NCBI RefSeq assembly: GCF_017051705.1
Contig: NZ_JAFIDJ010000002.1
Location: 826,384-890,383 of the forward strand
Direction of reading: 5' to 3'
DNA: 64,000 nt
Origin: Algoriphagus lutimaris
GTDB lineage: Bacteria > Bacteroidota > Bacteroidia > Cytophagales > Cyclobacteriaceae
Shown here: positions 1-8,370 of the stretch, piece after piece
Layout: each line of letters begins with the position of its first letter
Numbering within the stretch: position 1 is the first letter of the stretch
Notes under the pieces: model-generated
Databases searched by the model: none
What the model was told of the DNA's origin: nothing
The model's input: the letters and a program-made list of their open reading frames with translations, nothing else
Translations under genes and position numbers: made by a program

Positions 1-298
1 CGATACTGGTATCAAACACTTTTCCACTCAAGAATTTACCTGTATAGTGAACAACTACTGTATCACCTACATAAACTGAATCTTTACTATTGGACAGCTC
101 TTGCCAAATAATGTAATAGGCATTCGCCTGATCCTTGTATTCTTTGACATTGACTATGGAAGTAGTATCCAAATAAGCCTCAATCTCTGCTTTATCTTCT
201 AAGAAAATAGCTTCTGAAGTCTCTTCAGTGTCAATACAAGATACAAGTGTAATGCTTCCTACAAGTAAGGAAAGAAATGAATACAGTTTAATTTTCAT
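1..298 (-). CDS. FKBP-type peptidyl-prolyl isomerase lipoprotein, partial (3' end outside window)
   Basis: Start codon is at 298; the reading frame is open to the window edge, giving about 99 residues. The N-terminus is a lipoprotein signal (MKIKLYSFLSLL...TLVSC) with the lipid-anchored Cys near residue 21. After a linker, the segment GDTVVVHYTGKFLSGKVFDTS is the typical start of an FKBP fold, so a periplasmic or outer-membrane proline isomerase is likely. It lies 45 bases downstream of a second FKBP lipoprotein on the same strand and probably shares its transcript. The C-terminal half, with most active-site residues, is not visible. Confidence 0.8.
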   Translation of the reverse strand, partial: MKIKLYSFLSLLVGSITLVSCIDTEETSEAIFLEDKAEIEAYLDTTSIVNVKEYKDQANAYYIIWQELSNSKDSVYVGDTVVVHYTGKFLSGKVFDTSI

Positions 299-342
299 TG
301 TGTTGGTATAGTTTTAATTGTTTGTCCTAAGTCTTGGCGGAC

Positions 343-1269
343 TTATTTCTGAACATCTACTACCTCTACATCGAAGATTAGGATAGAATTAGGTCCAATC
401 ATAGCTCCAGCTCCATTTTCACCATATGCCAATGGAGAAGGTATCAAGAACTTCCCTTTAGAACCTTTTTTCAACAATAACAATCCTTCATCCCATCCAG
501 GAATTACCTGACCCATTCCTACATTGACAGGAAGTGGTTCGTAGGGTCTTTGAGGATTATAAACATCATTCTCCTTAGCTAATTCCTCTATAGAAGTATC
601 AAATAAAGTCCCGTCCAACAGGTAACCAGCATAATTCACATTCATGGTAGTACCTGGAGTGACTGGCTCACCTGTTCCTTCTTCTTCGATCACATAATAT
701 AGTCCGCTCTCAGTCTTATTCGCATTTAAACCCTTTTCCGCAACATATGCTTCAATAGTTTTTGCTTCTTCTACCAATAATTCCTTTGCTCTATCCGCTC
801 TTTTTAGTTCTTCAGCTTCCATGGTTTGGTTGAAAAAAGCCTCAATTTCTAACTGATCCATGATTTCAAACGCACCTAATCTTACTTTTACTACATCATC
901 CTCTTTCAAGAATGGAGGAAAATTCTCCCCAAAAATAATTTTGGCAGTAGATTCAAATGCGATGCTGTCTCCTTTTTTCAAGTTCAAGAAAATCTCATCC
1001 ATCCCATTGGTAGGAGTAATGGAATCATTAGCCATCAAATAGCCTGGAAATGGCTGGTCTGCTGTGGAATAAATGACAGAGTCATCTCCATTGGTAATTT
1101 CCAAGTTGTAAAGAAGAAAATCTCCATTAGGAGCCGTCTCATTTCCCTCAGAAACGTAGGCGTACTCAATTCCGTCTTTTTCGGTTACTTTTTTCTTTTG
1201 ACAAGAAGAAACTAGGGCTACCCCAAGCATCAAGACGATTAAAGCCAATAGGCTGTTGTTATTTTTCAT
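343..1269 (-). CDS. FKBP-type peptidyl-prolyl cis-trans isomerase lipoprotein
   Basis: A 308-residue lipoprotein with a hydrophobic signal ending VSSC (Cys about residue 23). The C-terminal part, about residues 195-308, is a full FKBP domain: NVNYAGYLLDGTLFDTS, then GMGQVIPGWDEGLLLLKKG, then the PSPLAYGENGAG loop and the final ILIFDVEVVDV strand. The N-terminal half (about 40-150) has the look of a second, degenerate FKBP-like domain, with a GD-rich strand and LNLKKGDS. The role would be folding of periplasmic or outer-membrane proteins. It sits between nrnA upstream (48 bases) and another FKBP lipoprotein downstream, all on the minus strand. Confidence 0.9.
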   Translation of the reverse strand: MKNNNSLLALIVLMLGVALVSSCQKKKVTEKDGIEYAYVSEGNETAPNGDFLLYNLEITNGDDSVIYSTADQPFPGYLMANDSITPTNGMDEIFLNLKKGDSIAFESTAKIIFGENFPPFLKEDDVVKVRLGAFEIMDQLEIEAFFNQTMEAEELKRADRAKELLVEEAKTIEAYVAEKGLNANKTESGLYYVIEEEGTGEPVTPGTTMNVNYAGYLLDGTLFDTSIEELAKENDVYNPQRPYEPLPVNVGMGQVIPGWDEGLLLLKKGSKGKFLIPSPLAYGENGAGAMIGPNSILIFDVEVVDVQK

Positions 1270-1316
1270 AAAGATTAAGTGAATTTTCTAAGTAAAGTGT
1301 GGTGATAAAATCGGGC

Positions 1317-2351
1317 TTAATTTGCTCCAACAGGTTCAACAGGGAAAAGCGAATCCTGATTTTCTTCTACTAATTTTTCAAATCTTTCTACAGTTTCTTT
1401 TAGTCCCAAATTTGACTTACCTCCAGAAGCATTTTTATGTCCACCTCCATTGAAATATTGAGCAGCAAATTTATTTACTGATACTTCACTGGATGATCTG
1501 AAAGAGATCTTGATGCCATCTTCACGCTCTGAGAATAAAGCGGCCAATTTTATGCCATCCAAAGATAAAGCATAATTAACCAATCCTTCTGTATCTCCAG
1601 TCTGGCTTTGATATTTTTTAAGATCTTTTTTGCTGATGGCAAAATAAGCAGTATGTAGATCTTCTCGGACCACCAATCTTCTGCTGATGGCAAATCCGAT
1701 AAATTTCAACCTGTTGACTGAATTGGAATCATAAATCCAATTGGCAATCTGGGAACTATTCGCTCCCAAATCCAATAACTCTGCCACTACCAAATGTACG
1801 TTTTTAGTAGTATTAGGATGTCTAAAACCTCCCGTATCAGTCATGATCCCTGCATAAAGACATTCTGCAATATCCTTATCGATCAAGGACTTGTCTCCTA
1901 GTTCATCGATCAACTCAAAAACCAGTTCACAGGTAGCTGCGGCCTGAGTACTTGAGTATTCAAAATCTGCGAAATCTTCAGGATCCTGATGATGGTCAAT
2001 ATTGACCACATAAGCTTTGGATTCACGAATCATCTCTCCCAATTCGTTTACCCTGTTCAAAACAGAGAAATCCAGGCAAAAGATAATGTCGGCTTCTTCC
2101 AGCTTATTAATGGCAATCTCCCGATGTTCAGGTTTGCTAAAATCCAATACGTCATCATTCCCTTTCATCCAGTTAAGGAAAGAAGGGTAATCGGTTGGAG
2201 TCACTACACTTACCTCATGTCCTTTTTTGATCAAGTAGTTAGCAAGACCCAAAGAGGAACCCAGTGCGTCAGCATCGGGCTTCACATGAGTGGTAATGAA
2301 TATTTTTTTGGGGGATGAAATTTCTTTCTTAAATGAGGCTAATGCTTCCAT
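1317..2351 (-). CDS. nrnA: DHH/DHHA1 phosphoesterase, NrnA-like (oligoribonuclease / pAp phosphatase)
   Basis: A 344-residue cytoplasmic enzyme of the DHH family. The metal-binding motifs are THVKPDADALG (about 21-31), LDFS (about 93-96), the DHH triad at 119-121, and MTDTGGFRH further on. The C-terminal DHHA1 substrate-binding domain ends with GGGHKNASGG. NrnA enzymes degrade 2-5-nucleotide RNA and dephosphorylate 3'-phosphoadenosine 5'-phosphate. Length matches the family. It is divergent from ndk (188-base gap) and lies upstream of the two FKBP lipoproteins. Which of the two NrnA activities dominates cannot be read from sequence. Confidence 0.92.
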   Translation of the reverse strand: MEALASFKKEISSPKKIFITTHVKPDADALGSSLGLANYLIKKGHEVSVVTPTDYPSFLNWMKGNDDVLDFSKPEHREIAINKLEEADIIFCLDFSVLNRVNELGEMIRESKAYVVNIDHHQDPEDFADFEYSSTQAAATCELVFELIDELGDKSLIDKDIAECLYAGIMTDTGGFRHPNTTKNVHLVVAELLDLGANSSQIANWIYDSNSVNRLKFIGFAISRRLVVREDLHTAYFAISKKDLKKYQSQTGDTEGLVNYALSLDGIKLAALFSEREDGIKISFRSSSEVSVNKFAAQYFNGGGHKNASGGKSNLGLKETVERFEKLVEENQDSLFPVEPVGAN

Positions 2352-2496
2352 TTTTTAGAATTAGCGGCACTTTGGCTCTAAGTAAGTCGCAAAGGTCACT
2401 AATTTTTTGACAAATCCCAACTTATGCATTTACCTGAAAATTAGCCGGATATCCGATAAATAATTTATAATACTCGGAAGATGGATTAAATTCTCC

Positions 2497-2504
2497 TATT
2501 TTTG
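2497..2504 (+). promoter_or_regulatory. Candidate -7 promoter box for ndk
   Basis: TATTTTTG matches the Bacteroidetes housekeeping -7 consensus TAnnTTTG, 35 bases before the ndk start. No convincing TTG element is visible at the -33 position, so the call is tentative. Confidence 0.45.
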
Positions 2505-2538
2505 CGCCCGAATTAAACCAATGTAAATAAGAAAACCC

Positions 2539-2961
2539 ATGGCAACAAACAGAACATTTACCATGATCAAGCCGGATGCTTTTTCAGCAGGCAACTCAGG
2601 AGCTATCCTTAAAATGATTGAAGAAGCTGGTTTCAAAATCATAGCAATGAAAGCAACTCAATTGACCCCGGCTACTGCAGGTAAATTCTATGAAGTGCAT
2701 AAAGAAAGACCTTTCTATGCAGATCTTTGCGCATATATGTCTTCTGGACCTATCATTGCGGCGATCTTGGAGAAAGAAAATGCAGTAGAAGATTTCAGAA
2801 AATTAATTGGTGCTACCAATCCAGCTGATGCTGCGGAAGGTACTATCAGAAAAATCTTCGCTAAATCAATCGAAGCAAATGCAGTTCACGGATCTGATTC
2901 TGATGAAAATGCAGCAATCGAAGGAAATTTCTACTTCTCTCAAATCGAAAGAATAGGATAA
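2539..2961 (+). CDS. ndk: Nucleoside diphosphate kinase
   Basis: A 140-residue protein of normal Ndk length. It begins FTMIKPDAF, the conserved family start, and contains the active-site NAVHGSDS motif with the phosphorylated His at 117, followed by the usual Glu-rich end. It transfers the gamma phosphate from ATP to NDPs to balance nucleotide pools in the cytoplasm. It is a single-gene transcript: nrnA is divergent upstream and a strong rho-independent terminator follows 25 bases after the stop codon. Confidence 0.98.
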   Translation: MATNRTFTMIKPDAFSAGNSGAILKMIEEAGFKIIAMKATQLTPATAGKFYEVHKERPFYADLCAYMSSGPIIAAILEKENAVEDFRKLIGATNPADAAEGTIRKIFAKSIEANAVHGSDSDENAAIEGNFYFSQIERIG

Positions 2962-2986
2962 TATACATACCCAATCTATTCTGAAG

Positions 2987-3011
2987 GCACCTCCATAGGG
3001 GGTGCTTTTTT
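2987..3011 (+). terminator. Rho-independent terminator of ndk
   Basis: Stem GCACCTCC/GGGGGTGC (8 pairs including one G-U) with loop ATA, followed by six T at 3006-3011. Confidence 0.9.
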
Positions 3012-3332
3012 GATTTTTATCAATTCCATTTCCAAGTTAGTGCCCTAAAAAATAGATTCTTCAAGTCTAACAAGGTTTCTATTTCGCCGTCTTTACAAAA
3101 TAGCCATTTTGAAGACTTAAGGTTTTCAGATAAGAACCTAGACAAGAAATGACTTGATTAGCTCACTCCTAAGTCGGTTTAAGAACAAATGGAGTGATGT
3201 TCATTATAATGAGAACTTCCTTTTAAAGTAGGCAACAGCCTGAGTGAAGATGACTATAGCATCGCTACTGATCATGGTAAAAGTAGAAGAGTTAAATGGA
3301 TATATTGGTTTTGCAGATTAAACCAATTACGC
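3012..3332. other. Intergenic stretch without a recognised gene
   Basis: No open frame with recognisable homology, RNA gene or repeat was seen. It may contain the degraded 5' part of the DUF4202 remnant that follows, but no DUF4202 N-terminal motif could be found here. Confidence 0.4.
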
Positions 3333-3578
3333 ATGAACACTTCCCAGAGAACTATTTCAAAAATCGATGAAGAAACCCAGACTCTGGAAGACGTGATCTG
3401 CCTGGTTTTTTTGAGAGATTATTTCGAGGAGTTTTCCACCAAATCCGAAAAAGAGTAAATCATAATAATCTTTCGAAAAACCTGGGGAAAAATGTAGGAA
3501 AGAGGCCATCAAGCTTCACTCCAATTAATCTTTACAAAAGAGAATCTACAGCTAATCCAAAAAGTAGGGTTAGAATAA
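3333..3578 (+). pseudogene. DUF4202-family remnant (C-terminal part, two in-frame stops)
   Basis: One reading frame gives ISKIDEETQTLEDVICLVFL, then RDYFEEFSTKSEKE, a TAA stop (3456-3458), IIIIFRKTWGKM, a TAG stop (3495-3497), then ERGHQASLQL and TKENLQLIQKVGLE, and a final TAA at 3576-3578. From memory of the family this matches the C-terminal third of DUF4202 proteins (the LEDV..LVFL..YF motif, then RKTW.KMS..GH.AAL). Homology continues in the same frame through both stops, so this is a dead gene rather than a 41-codon small protein. The N-terminal two thirds are missing or unrecognisable. The function of intact DUF4202 proteins is not known to me. Confidence 0.75.
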
Positions 3579-3658
3579 AATGAATCCTCCATTGATTTCA
3601 ATAGCTGGTCTTTTATACGTAAAAGTGCTTATTTTACTACGTATTAAATTTAGTATGT

Positions 3659-4321
3659 ATGTCTCCAACCCAAATAGTTCTTGTTGATGATCATGAGTTA
3701 GTTCGTGATGGAATTAAATTCCTATTGGAGAAAGAATCTGGTTTTGAGGTAATTGCTGAAGCTGCAGACGGCGTGGAAGCTTTACACGTAATTGCCAAAA
3801 AACAACCTGATCTGGTGATAGTAGATATTCGAATGCCCAATATGGATGGCATTGAGTTAGTAAGGCAGTTGGAACAAAAGTATCCCAATGTCAAAAAAAT
3901 GATTTTGTCAATTCATAGTACTGAAGAATATGTAGTAGAATCGATAGAAGCTGGTGTAGATGGATACTTACTGAAAGGATCATCCAAAGATGAATTTATA
4001 AAAGCATTGAAAACAATTGCAGCTGGAAGCAAGTATTTCGCTGGTGATGTTTCTGCCATCATCATTCATCATTATGTCGAAAATAAACCTAAAGTCACCC
4101 ATAAACCTAAATCAGTTCCTGATGAATTGGCAGCTTTGACCAATCGGGAAAAACAGATTTTGGATTTGATCCTGGAAGGGAAAGGCAATAACGAAATTGC
4201 AGAGGCCCTAAAGATCAGCAAAAGGACAGCAGAAGTACATCGCTTTAATCTGATGAAGAAACTTAATGTGAAGAACCTGGTTGAGCTTACCAATAAATCA
4301 AAAGAGCTACACTTAATTTAA
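3659..4321 (+). CDS. NarL/FixJ-type response regulator with LuxR HTH
   Basis: A 220-residue two-component response regulator. The receiver domain (about 1-125) has the acidic pocket D10-D11, the phospho-acceptor D56 in VIVDIRMPNMDG and the conserved Lys in YLLKGSS. The C-terminal LuxR-type HTH (about 152-215) shows LTNREKQILDLILEGKGNNE and the recognition-helix region SKRTAEVHRFNLMKKL. It would bind DNA when phosphorylated. No histidine kinase gene is adjacent, so it is an orphan here. An out-of-frame ATG at 3655 overlaps the start region; the 3659 start gives a family-typical N-terminus. Confidence 0.93.
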   Translation: MSPTQIVLVDDHELVRDGIKFLLEKESGFEVIAEAADGVEALHVIAKKQPDLVIVDIRMPNMDGIELVRQLEQKYPNVKKMILSIHSTEEYVVESIEAGVDGYLLKGSSKDEFIKALKTIAAGSKYFAGDVSAIIIHHYVENKPKVTHKPKSVPDELAALTNREKQILDLILEGKGNNEIAEALKISKRTAEVHRFNLMKKLNVKNLVELTNKSKELHLI

Positions 4322-4641
4322 ACTTGGCAGTGAATCCAAATACTTTAAAAAGAATCTTCATATCTCTTTTTGAGAATTCTGAACTTACAGATAGGACTAG
4401 TGGAAATGGGGATTCAGGTAACTAAGTGTAGACGTGGGTAAAATGAGAGATTTAATTTTCCTAATATTAGTAAAGTGGCATAGCTCCTGAATAAAATTGA
4501 TTTTATAACTACTTTTAAATCAATATTTTAATTACTTTTCTTATAGTTAAATAACTATCATTTTTTGCTTTTTTGACTCAAAATATTTTAATAATTTTTC
4601 TAAGAAATTTTTAACAATTCAACTTTTAAACCCAAAGTAAA
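4322..4641. other. AT-rich intergenic region upstream of an unknown lipoprotein
   Basis: No gene or RNA recognised. The last 150 bases are very AT-rich and probably carry the promoter of the lipoprotein gene at 4642; I cannot define its boxes with confidence. Confidence 0.4.
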
Positions 4642-5298
4642 ATGAAAAATTTAAAGATTAGTTTATCTGCTTTTAGCTTTTTGGCTGCATTAGTGTTTTT
4701 TGGATGTGACAACAGTGTGACCGAAGATCAAACTCCATTGAAGGGGCCCGAAATGGGCTTACGATTAAGTACTATGACAGATGATGGGAAAGTGCTGGAT
4801 ACGGAAACTACTACTCCAATCCTAAACAAAAAATCCATTAACTCTAAAAGTAGATTAGCCACAGACCTAGCAGTTACCGGTGAGTTTAATACTCCATCTG
4901 GAAATTTCTATGATTTTAGTGCTGTCATGAATAGCAGCGGAATTCGTGGAGAAATGGTAGTGGATCATACCTTAGCGGGAAGGATTGAATCAGAAACGAT
5001 TTGCGTCTCTAACGTAGACAATGAGGCCATCTTTGCCGTGCTACTTACCAGCGTAGAAACTCCTATTGGAGCTTTACAGGAGAACAACATTGTTTTCATC
5101 AAAGTGACAGACAATGGGGAAGGTAAAAACAGCGATCCAGATCAACGTAGTGATATTCTCCTAATCTTTTTTGATTGGTTTAATTTTTATGAAACACCAG
5201 AAGATTTTTTGGTAGACTTTCCTTGCTCTGCGGTATTTGACAATCCTAACTTTGTTGGATTTACAGATATTGAAGAAGGACAAGTTCAAGTTCGATAA
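4642..5298 (+). CDS. Unknown lipoprotein
   Basis: A 218-residue protein with a clear lipoprotein signal (LAALVFFGC, Cys about residue 22), so it is expected at the outer membrane or periplasm. The mature part is acidic, without a family I recognise; it contains one internal Cys pair candidate (TICVSN and DFPCSAV) that could form a disulfide. Its own promoter region lies upstream and a strong terminator lies downstream, so it is probably monocistronic. The preceding response regulator is on the same strand, 320 bases upstream; a regulatory link is possible but unsupported. Confidence 0.75.
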   Translation: MKNLKISLSAFSFLAALVFFGCDNSVTEDQTPLKGPEMGLRLSTMTDDGKVLDTETTTPILNKKSINSKSRLATDLAVTGEFNTPSGNFYDFSAVMNSSGIRGEMVVDHTLAGRIESETICVSNVDNEAIFAVLLTSVETPIGALQENNIVFIKVTDNGEGKNSDPDQRSDILLIFFDWFNFYETPEDFLVDFPCSAVFDNPNFVGFTDIEEGQVQVR

Positions 5299-5313
5299 TA
5301 AGAAACCACATGG

Positions 5314-5345
5314 AATACCCGCATCATATTTGTGGGTATTTTTTA
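5314..5345 (+). terminator. Rho-independent terminator
   Basis: Stem AATACCCGCA paired with TGTGGGTATT (10 pairs, one G-U), short AT loop, then a T run. It ends the lipoprotein gene at 4642-5298. Confidence 0.88.
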
Positions 5346-5395
5346 TCGTACCTTCTTTTCATTTTAAGTCAAAAGGACACAAGTTTTTAAGGCTA

Positions 5396-5427
5396 GTTAT
5401 TTGAAAACCTATTTTCAAATAACTTTT
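5396..5427 (+). terminator. Perfect 12-bp hairpin followed by T run, in gene-poor DNA
   Basis: GTTATTTGAAAA and TTTTCAAATAAC are perfect inverted repeats around loop CCTA, followed by TTTT. It looks like a weak AT-rich terminator, though no gene ends just before it apart from the already terminated lipoprotein. Confidence 0.5.
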
Positions 5428-5813
5428 AAAATCAAGATTGCCCAACCACCTCAATTACAACGAATTCCTTAAATTGTTTTCTTTAATCATTCTGATTCTA
5501 GTATATATTTTAGAAATATAAAAATTAGGTTGATGAGAACTTGTTTTTACAATTGTTTGGGATGATACCAATTCACCTCACACAAAAAATTAATCAAAAA
5601 TTCTTATTCTAACTTCGATGGCAGTTTTCTTTTTAGCTTGCCAAAAAAATCAATCCTGAACTAATATCTGCGGAATTGAAATCCGGATTAATTAAAAAGA
5701 TTAAAAATCCTTAAAATTGAGCTTCGAGATTATATTCCGATAATTGTCAGAACTCGAAGAGCAGTATTGGCTCCCTAGTTATCGGAAATCTTTTTGAATA
5801 GGCTAAAAACCAT
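5428..5813. other. Gene-poor stretch with possible lipoprotein-signal remnant
   Basis: No intact gene. At 5619 an ATG opens 13 codons, MAVFFLACQKNQS, that read like the end of a lipoprotein signal with lipobox FLAC and then stop. It may be debris of a lost gene; no longer homology supports this. Confidence 0.3.
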
Positions 5814-6830
5814 TCACCCCCCAATCGCGATCATACTGCGATTATCGGAATGCAAGTCCGGATCGGATAATTTTTCAAGATTATCCATGCCGGCACGAAC
5901 GGCCTTTTTATGAAAAATGGATTCCAAAATCAGGTTTTCTACATCTTCCCCAGCTCGTAAAGCTGTCAACAAATCGGTTTCCCGATTGGAAAACAAACAA
6001 TTTTTTATCTTCCCGTTGGCAGTTAGGCGGATGCGATTACAAGTTCCACAAAAAGGATTGGTCACGGATGATATCACCCCAAAATCTCCCAGAAAACCTT
6101 TAATCTGAAATTTCCGGGCAGTTAGGTTTTGTTCGTCCGGTAAGGAAACCAAGTTTTCTGATCCAAAAGCAGCACCCACTTCCGCGAGCACTTCCTGTTC
6201 GGAAACCATTTTGGATCGATCCCATTTGTTCCCATCGAAAGGCATAAACTCTATAAACCGGGCAGATATGGGCAGGTCTTTGGTAAATCGCACAAAGTCA
6301 ACCACTTCATCGTCATTCAGCCCTTTCATCAGTACGATATTCAACTTCACCTCAAAGCCTTCCCGGATAAACAAGTCCAGGTTATCCAGGGTCTTCTGAT
6401 AACCTGATCTGCGGGTGATTTCCTTGAACCGTTCTTCTTTCAAGGTATCCAGACTGAAATTGACTTTTTTAAGCCCATGCTTTTTGAATACGGGAAGAAA
6501 GCGATCAGCCAAAATCCCATTGGTGGTAATGGAAAGGTCCACCTCAAATTGGGATAACCGGCTTAAAATATCTTCAAAATCCTTTCGAAGCAGTGGTTCG
6601 CCCCCTGTCAATCGAATCTTCTTTACTCCAAGACCCACAAAAGTTCTAGTTAGACTTTCTATCTCCTCAGCATTCATCAGGAATTTGGAAGGCGTCAAAG
6701 GAATTCCCTCTTCCGGCATGCAATACTTGCAACGCAGATTACATTTCTCGATCAGAGAAATCCTGAGATAGTCGTGTTTCCTACCAAATTGATCTTTGAG
6801 TACCTGAAGATGTTCAGTCTGCTGTTTCAT
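5814..6830 (-). CDS. moaA: GTP 3',8-cyclase MoaA
   Basis: A 338-residue radical-SAM enzyme performing the first step of molybdopterin synthesis. The N-terminal [4Fe-4S]/SAM motif is C30-C34-C37 (CNLRCKYC), the RLTGGEPLLRKD segment follows, and the C-terminal second cluster motif is NPFCGTCNRIRLTANG...NCLF. The protein ends in IGG, as MoaA proteins do. Its start overlaps the end of moaCB by 17 bases, so translation is probably coupled. It is the last gene of the minus-strand molybdenum-cofactor cluster. Confidence 0.97.
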   Translation of the reverse strand: MKQQTEHLQVLKDQFGRKHDYLRISLIEKCNLRCKYCMPEEGIPLTPSKFLMNAEEIESLTRTFVGLGVKKIRLTGGEPLLRKDFEDILSRLSQFEVDLSITTNGILADRFLPVFKKHGLKKVNFSLDTLKEERFKEITRRSGYQKTLDNLDLFIREGFEVKLNIVLMKGLNDDEVVDFVRFTKDLPISARFIEFMPFDGNKWDRSKMVSEQEVLAEVGAAFGSENLVSLPDEQNLTARKFQIKGFLGDFGVISSVTNPFCGTCNRIRLTANGKIKNCLFSNRETDLLTALRAGEDVENLILESIFHKKAVRAGMDNLEKLSDPDLHSDNRSMIAIGG

Positions 6831-7731
6831 GCTGAGCTCCTTTCAAGATTTTAAATACGTGTAATAAATGCGGGAATACCGCATCCATGGATTCTTTTGC
6901 TCCATTGGTACTTCCTGGCAGCGCCAAAACCAAAGCATCCCCAATTGTTCCTGCTACGGATCTGGACAGCATGGCATAAGGCATGATTTTCTGTCCATAG
7001 CTTCGAATAGCTTCTTCGATCCCAGGAATTCTTCTTTCCAGGATAGGTTCCAATGCTTCTGGGGTCACATCTCGTTTGGAGAGACCTGTACCTCCTGTGA
7101 AAATGATCAGTTTATTGGTATCTGCATATTCCAATGCCTTTTGACGGATCAATTCCAGTTCATCGGGAATAACCTCATAGGAGGACACCTCCACTTCCAT
7201 GGATTTAAGTTTCTCTACAATGGTTTTACCTGCCGCATCTTCTTTGATTCCTTTGGAAATGGAATCCGAACAAACGATTACCGCAGCATTGATGGTTTTA
7301 GGGTTTTGTTGCTTGAAGCTACTTTTGCCTCCTTTTTTCTCCACCAAACCTACTTCACGGATTACAATTCCCTTGTCGATCGGCTTGAGCATATCATACA
7401 TGGTCAAAGCAATCACAGATGCACCATGCATGGCTTCCACTTCTACCCCTGTTTTATATACCGTTTTAACAGTGATGTAAATATGTATTTCCAATCCTTG
7501 GATATCGTATTCCACAGCGGTGTATTCGATGGGAAGGGGATGACAGTCTGGTATGGTGATGTGGGTATTTTTCACGGCAAACAAACCCGCCACTTTCGCC
7601 ATTTCAAAGACGTTGCCTTTGGGCACTTTATTTTCGACCACTGCTGCGATCGTTCCGGGCATGCTCACATGAACAATGGCCTTTGCCTTCGCAACTCGTA
7701 GCGTCGTTATTTTATGTGTAATGTCTACCAT
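6814..7731 (-). CDS. moaCB: Bifunctional MoaC-MogA/MoaB fusion (molybdenum cofactor)
   Basis: About 306 residues from the chosen ATG. The first half is MoaC (cyclic pyranopterin monophosphate synthase), with IPDCHPLPIEY, the VEAMHGASVIALTMYDM stretch and DKGIVIREVGL..K.GGKS. The second half, after a short linker near residue 145, is a MogA/MoaB-type molybdopterin adenylyltransferase with FTGGTGLSKRDVTPEAL and ALPGSTNGAKE. A 15-residue upstream extension to 7776 is open, but the 7731 ATG (MVDITHKI) fits the MoaC family start and follows an AGGA stretch. The fusion joins a middle step with a late step of the pathway. Confidence 0.93.
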   Translation of the reverse strand: MVDITHKITTLRVAKAKAIVHVSMPGTIAAVVENKVPKGNVFEMAKVAGLFAVKNTHITIPDCHPLPIEYTAVEYDIQGLEIHIYITVKTVYKTGVEVEAMHGASVIALTMYDMLKPIDKGIVIREVGLVEKKGGKSSFKQQNPKTINAAVIVCSDSISKGIKEDAAGKTIVEKLKSMEVEVSSYEVIPDELELIRQKALEYADTNKLIIFTGGTGLSKRDVTPEALEPILERRIPGIEEAIRSYGQKIMPYAMLSRSVAGTIGDALVLALPGSTNGAKESMDAVFPHLLHVFKILKGAQHETAD

Positions 7732-7852
7732 TCCTATATTATATTCTGGCTTTTCCTTCCTACCGCAACTGATCACTAAAAACTGTCTTCAAATTTCAGC
7801 TTTCTCACTTTATACTTCTTCCTTTCCCTCTACCTACTGCGACAGAATACTG

Positions 7853-8281
7853 TCAACTATTAACTTTCCACTGACTCTCCTCATTTTCAAAAATCTCCTT
7901 TCCGAAAATAGGAACCTCTGATTTCACTTGATTCACCAACCATTCGGTGGCTTCATATACTTGCTTTCTTCTAGGAGCAGACACAAAAACGAAGATACAG
8001 ATACCTCCTACTTTCACATTTCCCAAACTATGGTAGATATGCATGCAGGTCAAGTCGAATTTCTCAAAAGCAGCTTCCCGGATTTCATGTAGCTTTTCAT
8101 TGGCCATATCCTCATAACAGGTAAAGTCAATGGACTCTACCTTTTTACCATCTACTTCATCCCCTCGTACTTGTCCCAAGAAGATATTATGGGCACCAAT
8201 GCTATGTTTGCCTTGATGCTTGGCAATCGAATCTGCTATGAATTCCGGAGAAATCGCTCCCTCAAGAAATACCTTTTTCAT
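7853..8281 (-). CDS. moaE: Molybdopterin synthase catalytic subunit MoaE
   Basis: A 142-residue MoaE protein. Visible family features are HNIFLGQVRGDEVDGK near the N-terminus, TCYEDMA, the IYHSLGNVKVGG segment and VNQVKSEVPIFGKEIF with the conserved active-site lysines. It pairs with the thiocarboxylated MoaD to insert dithiolene sulfur into cPMP. It lies between moaCB and moeB on the same strand, with 121- and 89-base gaps. Confidence 0.96.
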   Translation of the reverse strand: MKKVFLEGAISPEFIADSIAKHQGKHSIGAHNIFLGQVRGDEVDGKKVESIDFTCYEDMANEKLHEIREAAFEKFDLTCMHIYHSLGNVKVGGICIFVFVSAPRRKQVYEATEWLVNQVKSEVPIFGKEIFENEESQWKVNS

Positions 8282-8370
8282 GTAATTTTTATTATAAAGT
8301 TATTAGCTACATGGAATCTCGCATAATCACTGATTAGTTCACAATAAAATCCTCCTGATTCCGTGCGATT

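Noticed and set aside
3333-3458. 41-codon small protein gene
   Set aside because: Homology to DUF4202 continues in frame past its stop codon, so it is a pseudogene piece.
6868-7701. 277-codon open frame on the plus strand antisense to moaCB
   Set aside because: Cys- and His-rich composition without any domain, lying fully opposite a well-conserved fusion gene; a shadow frame.
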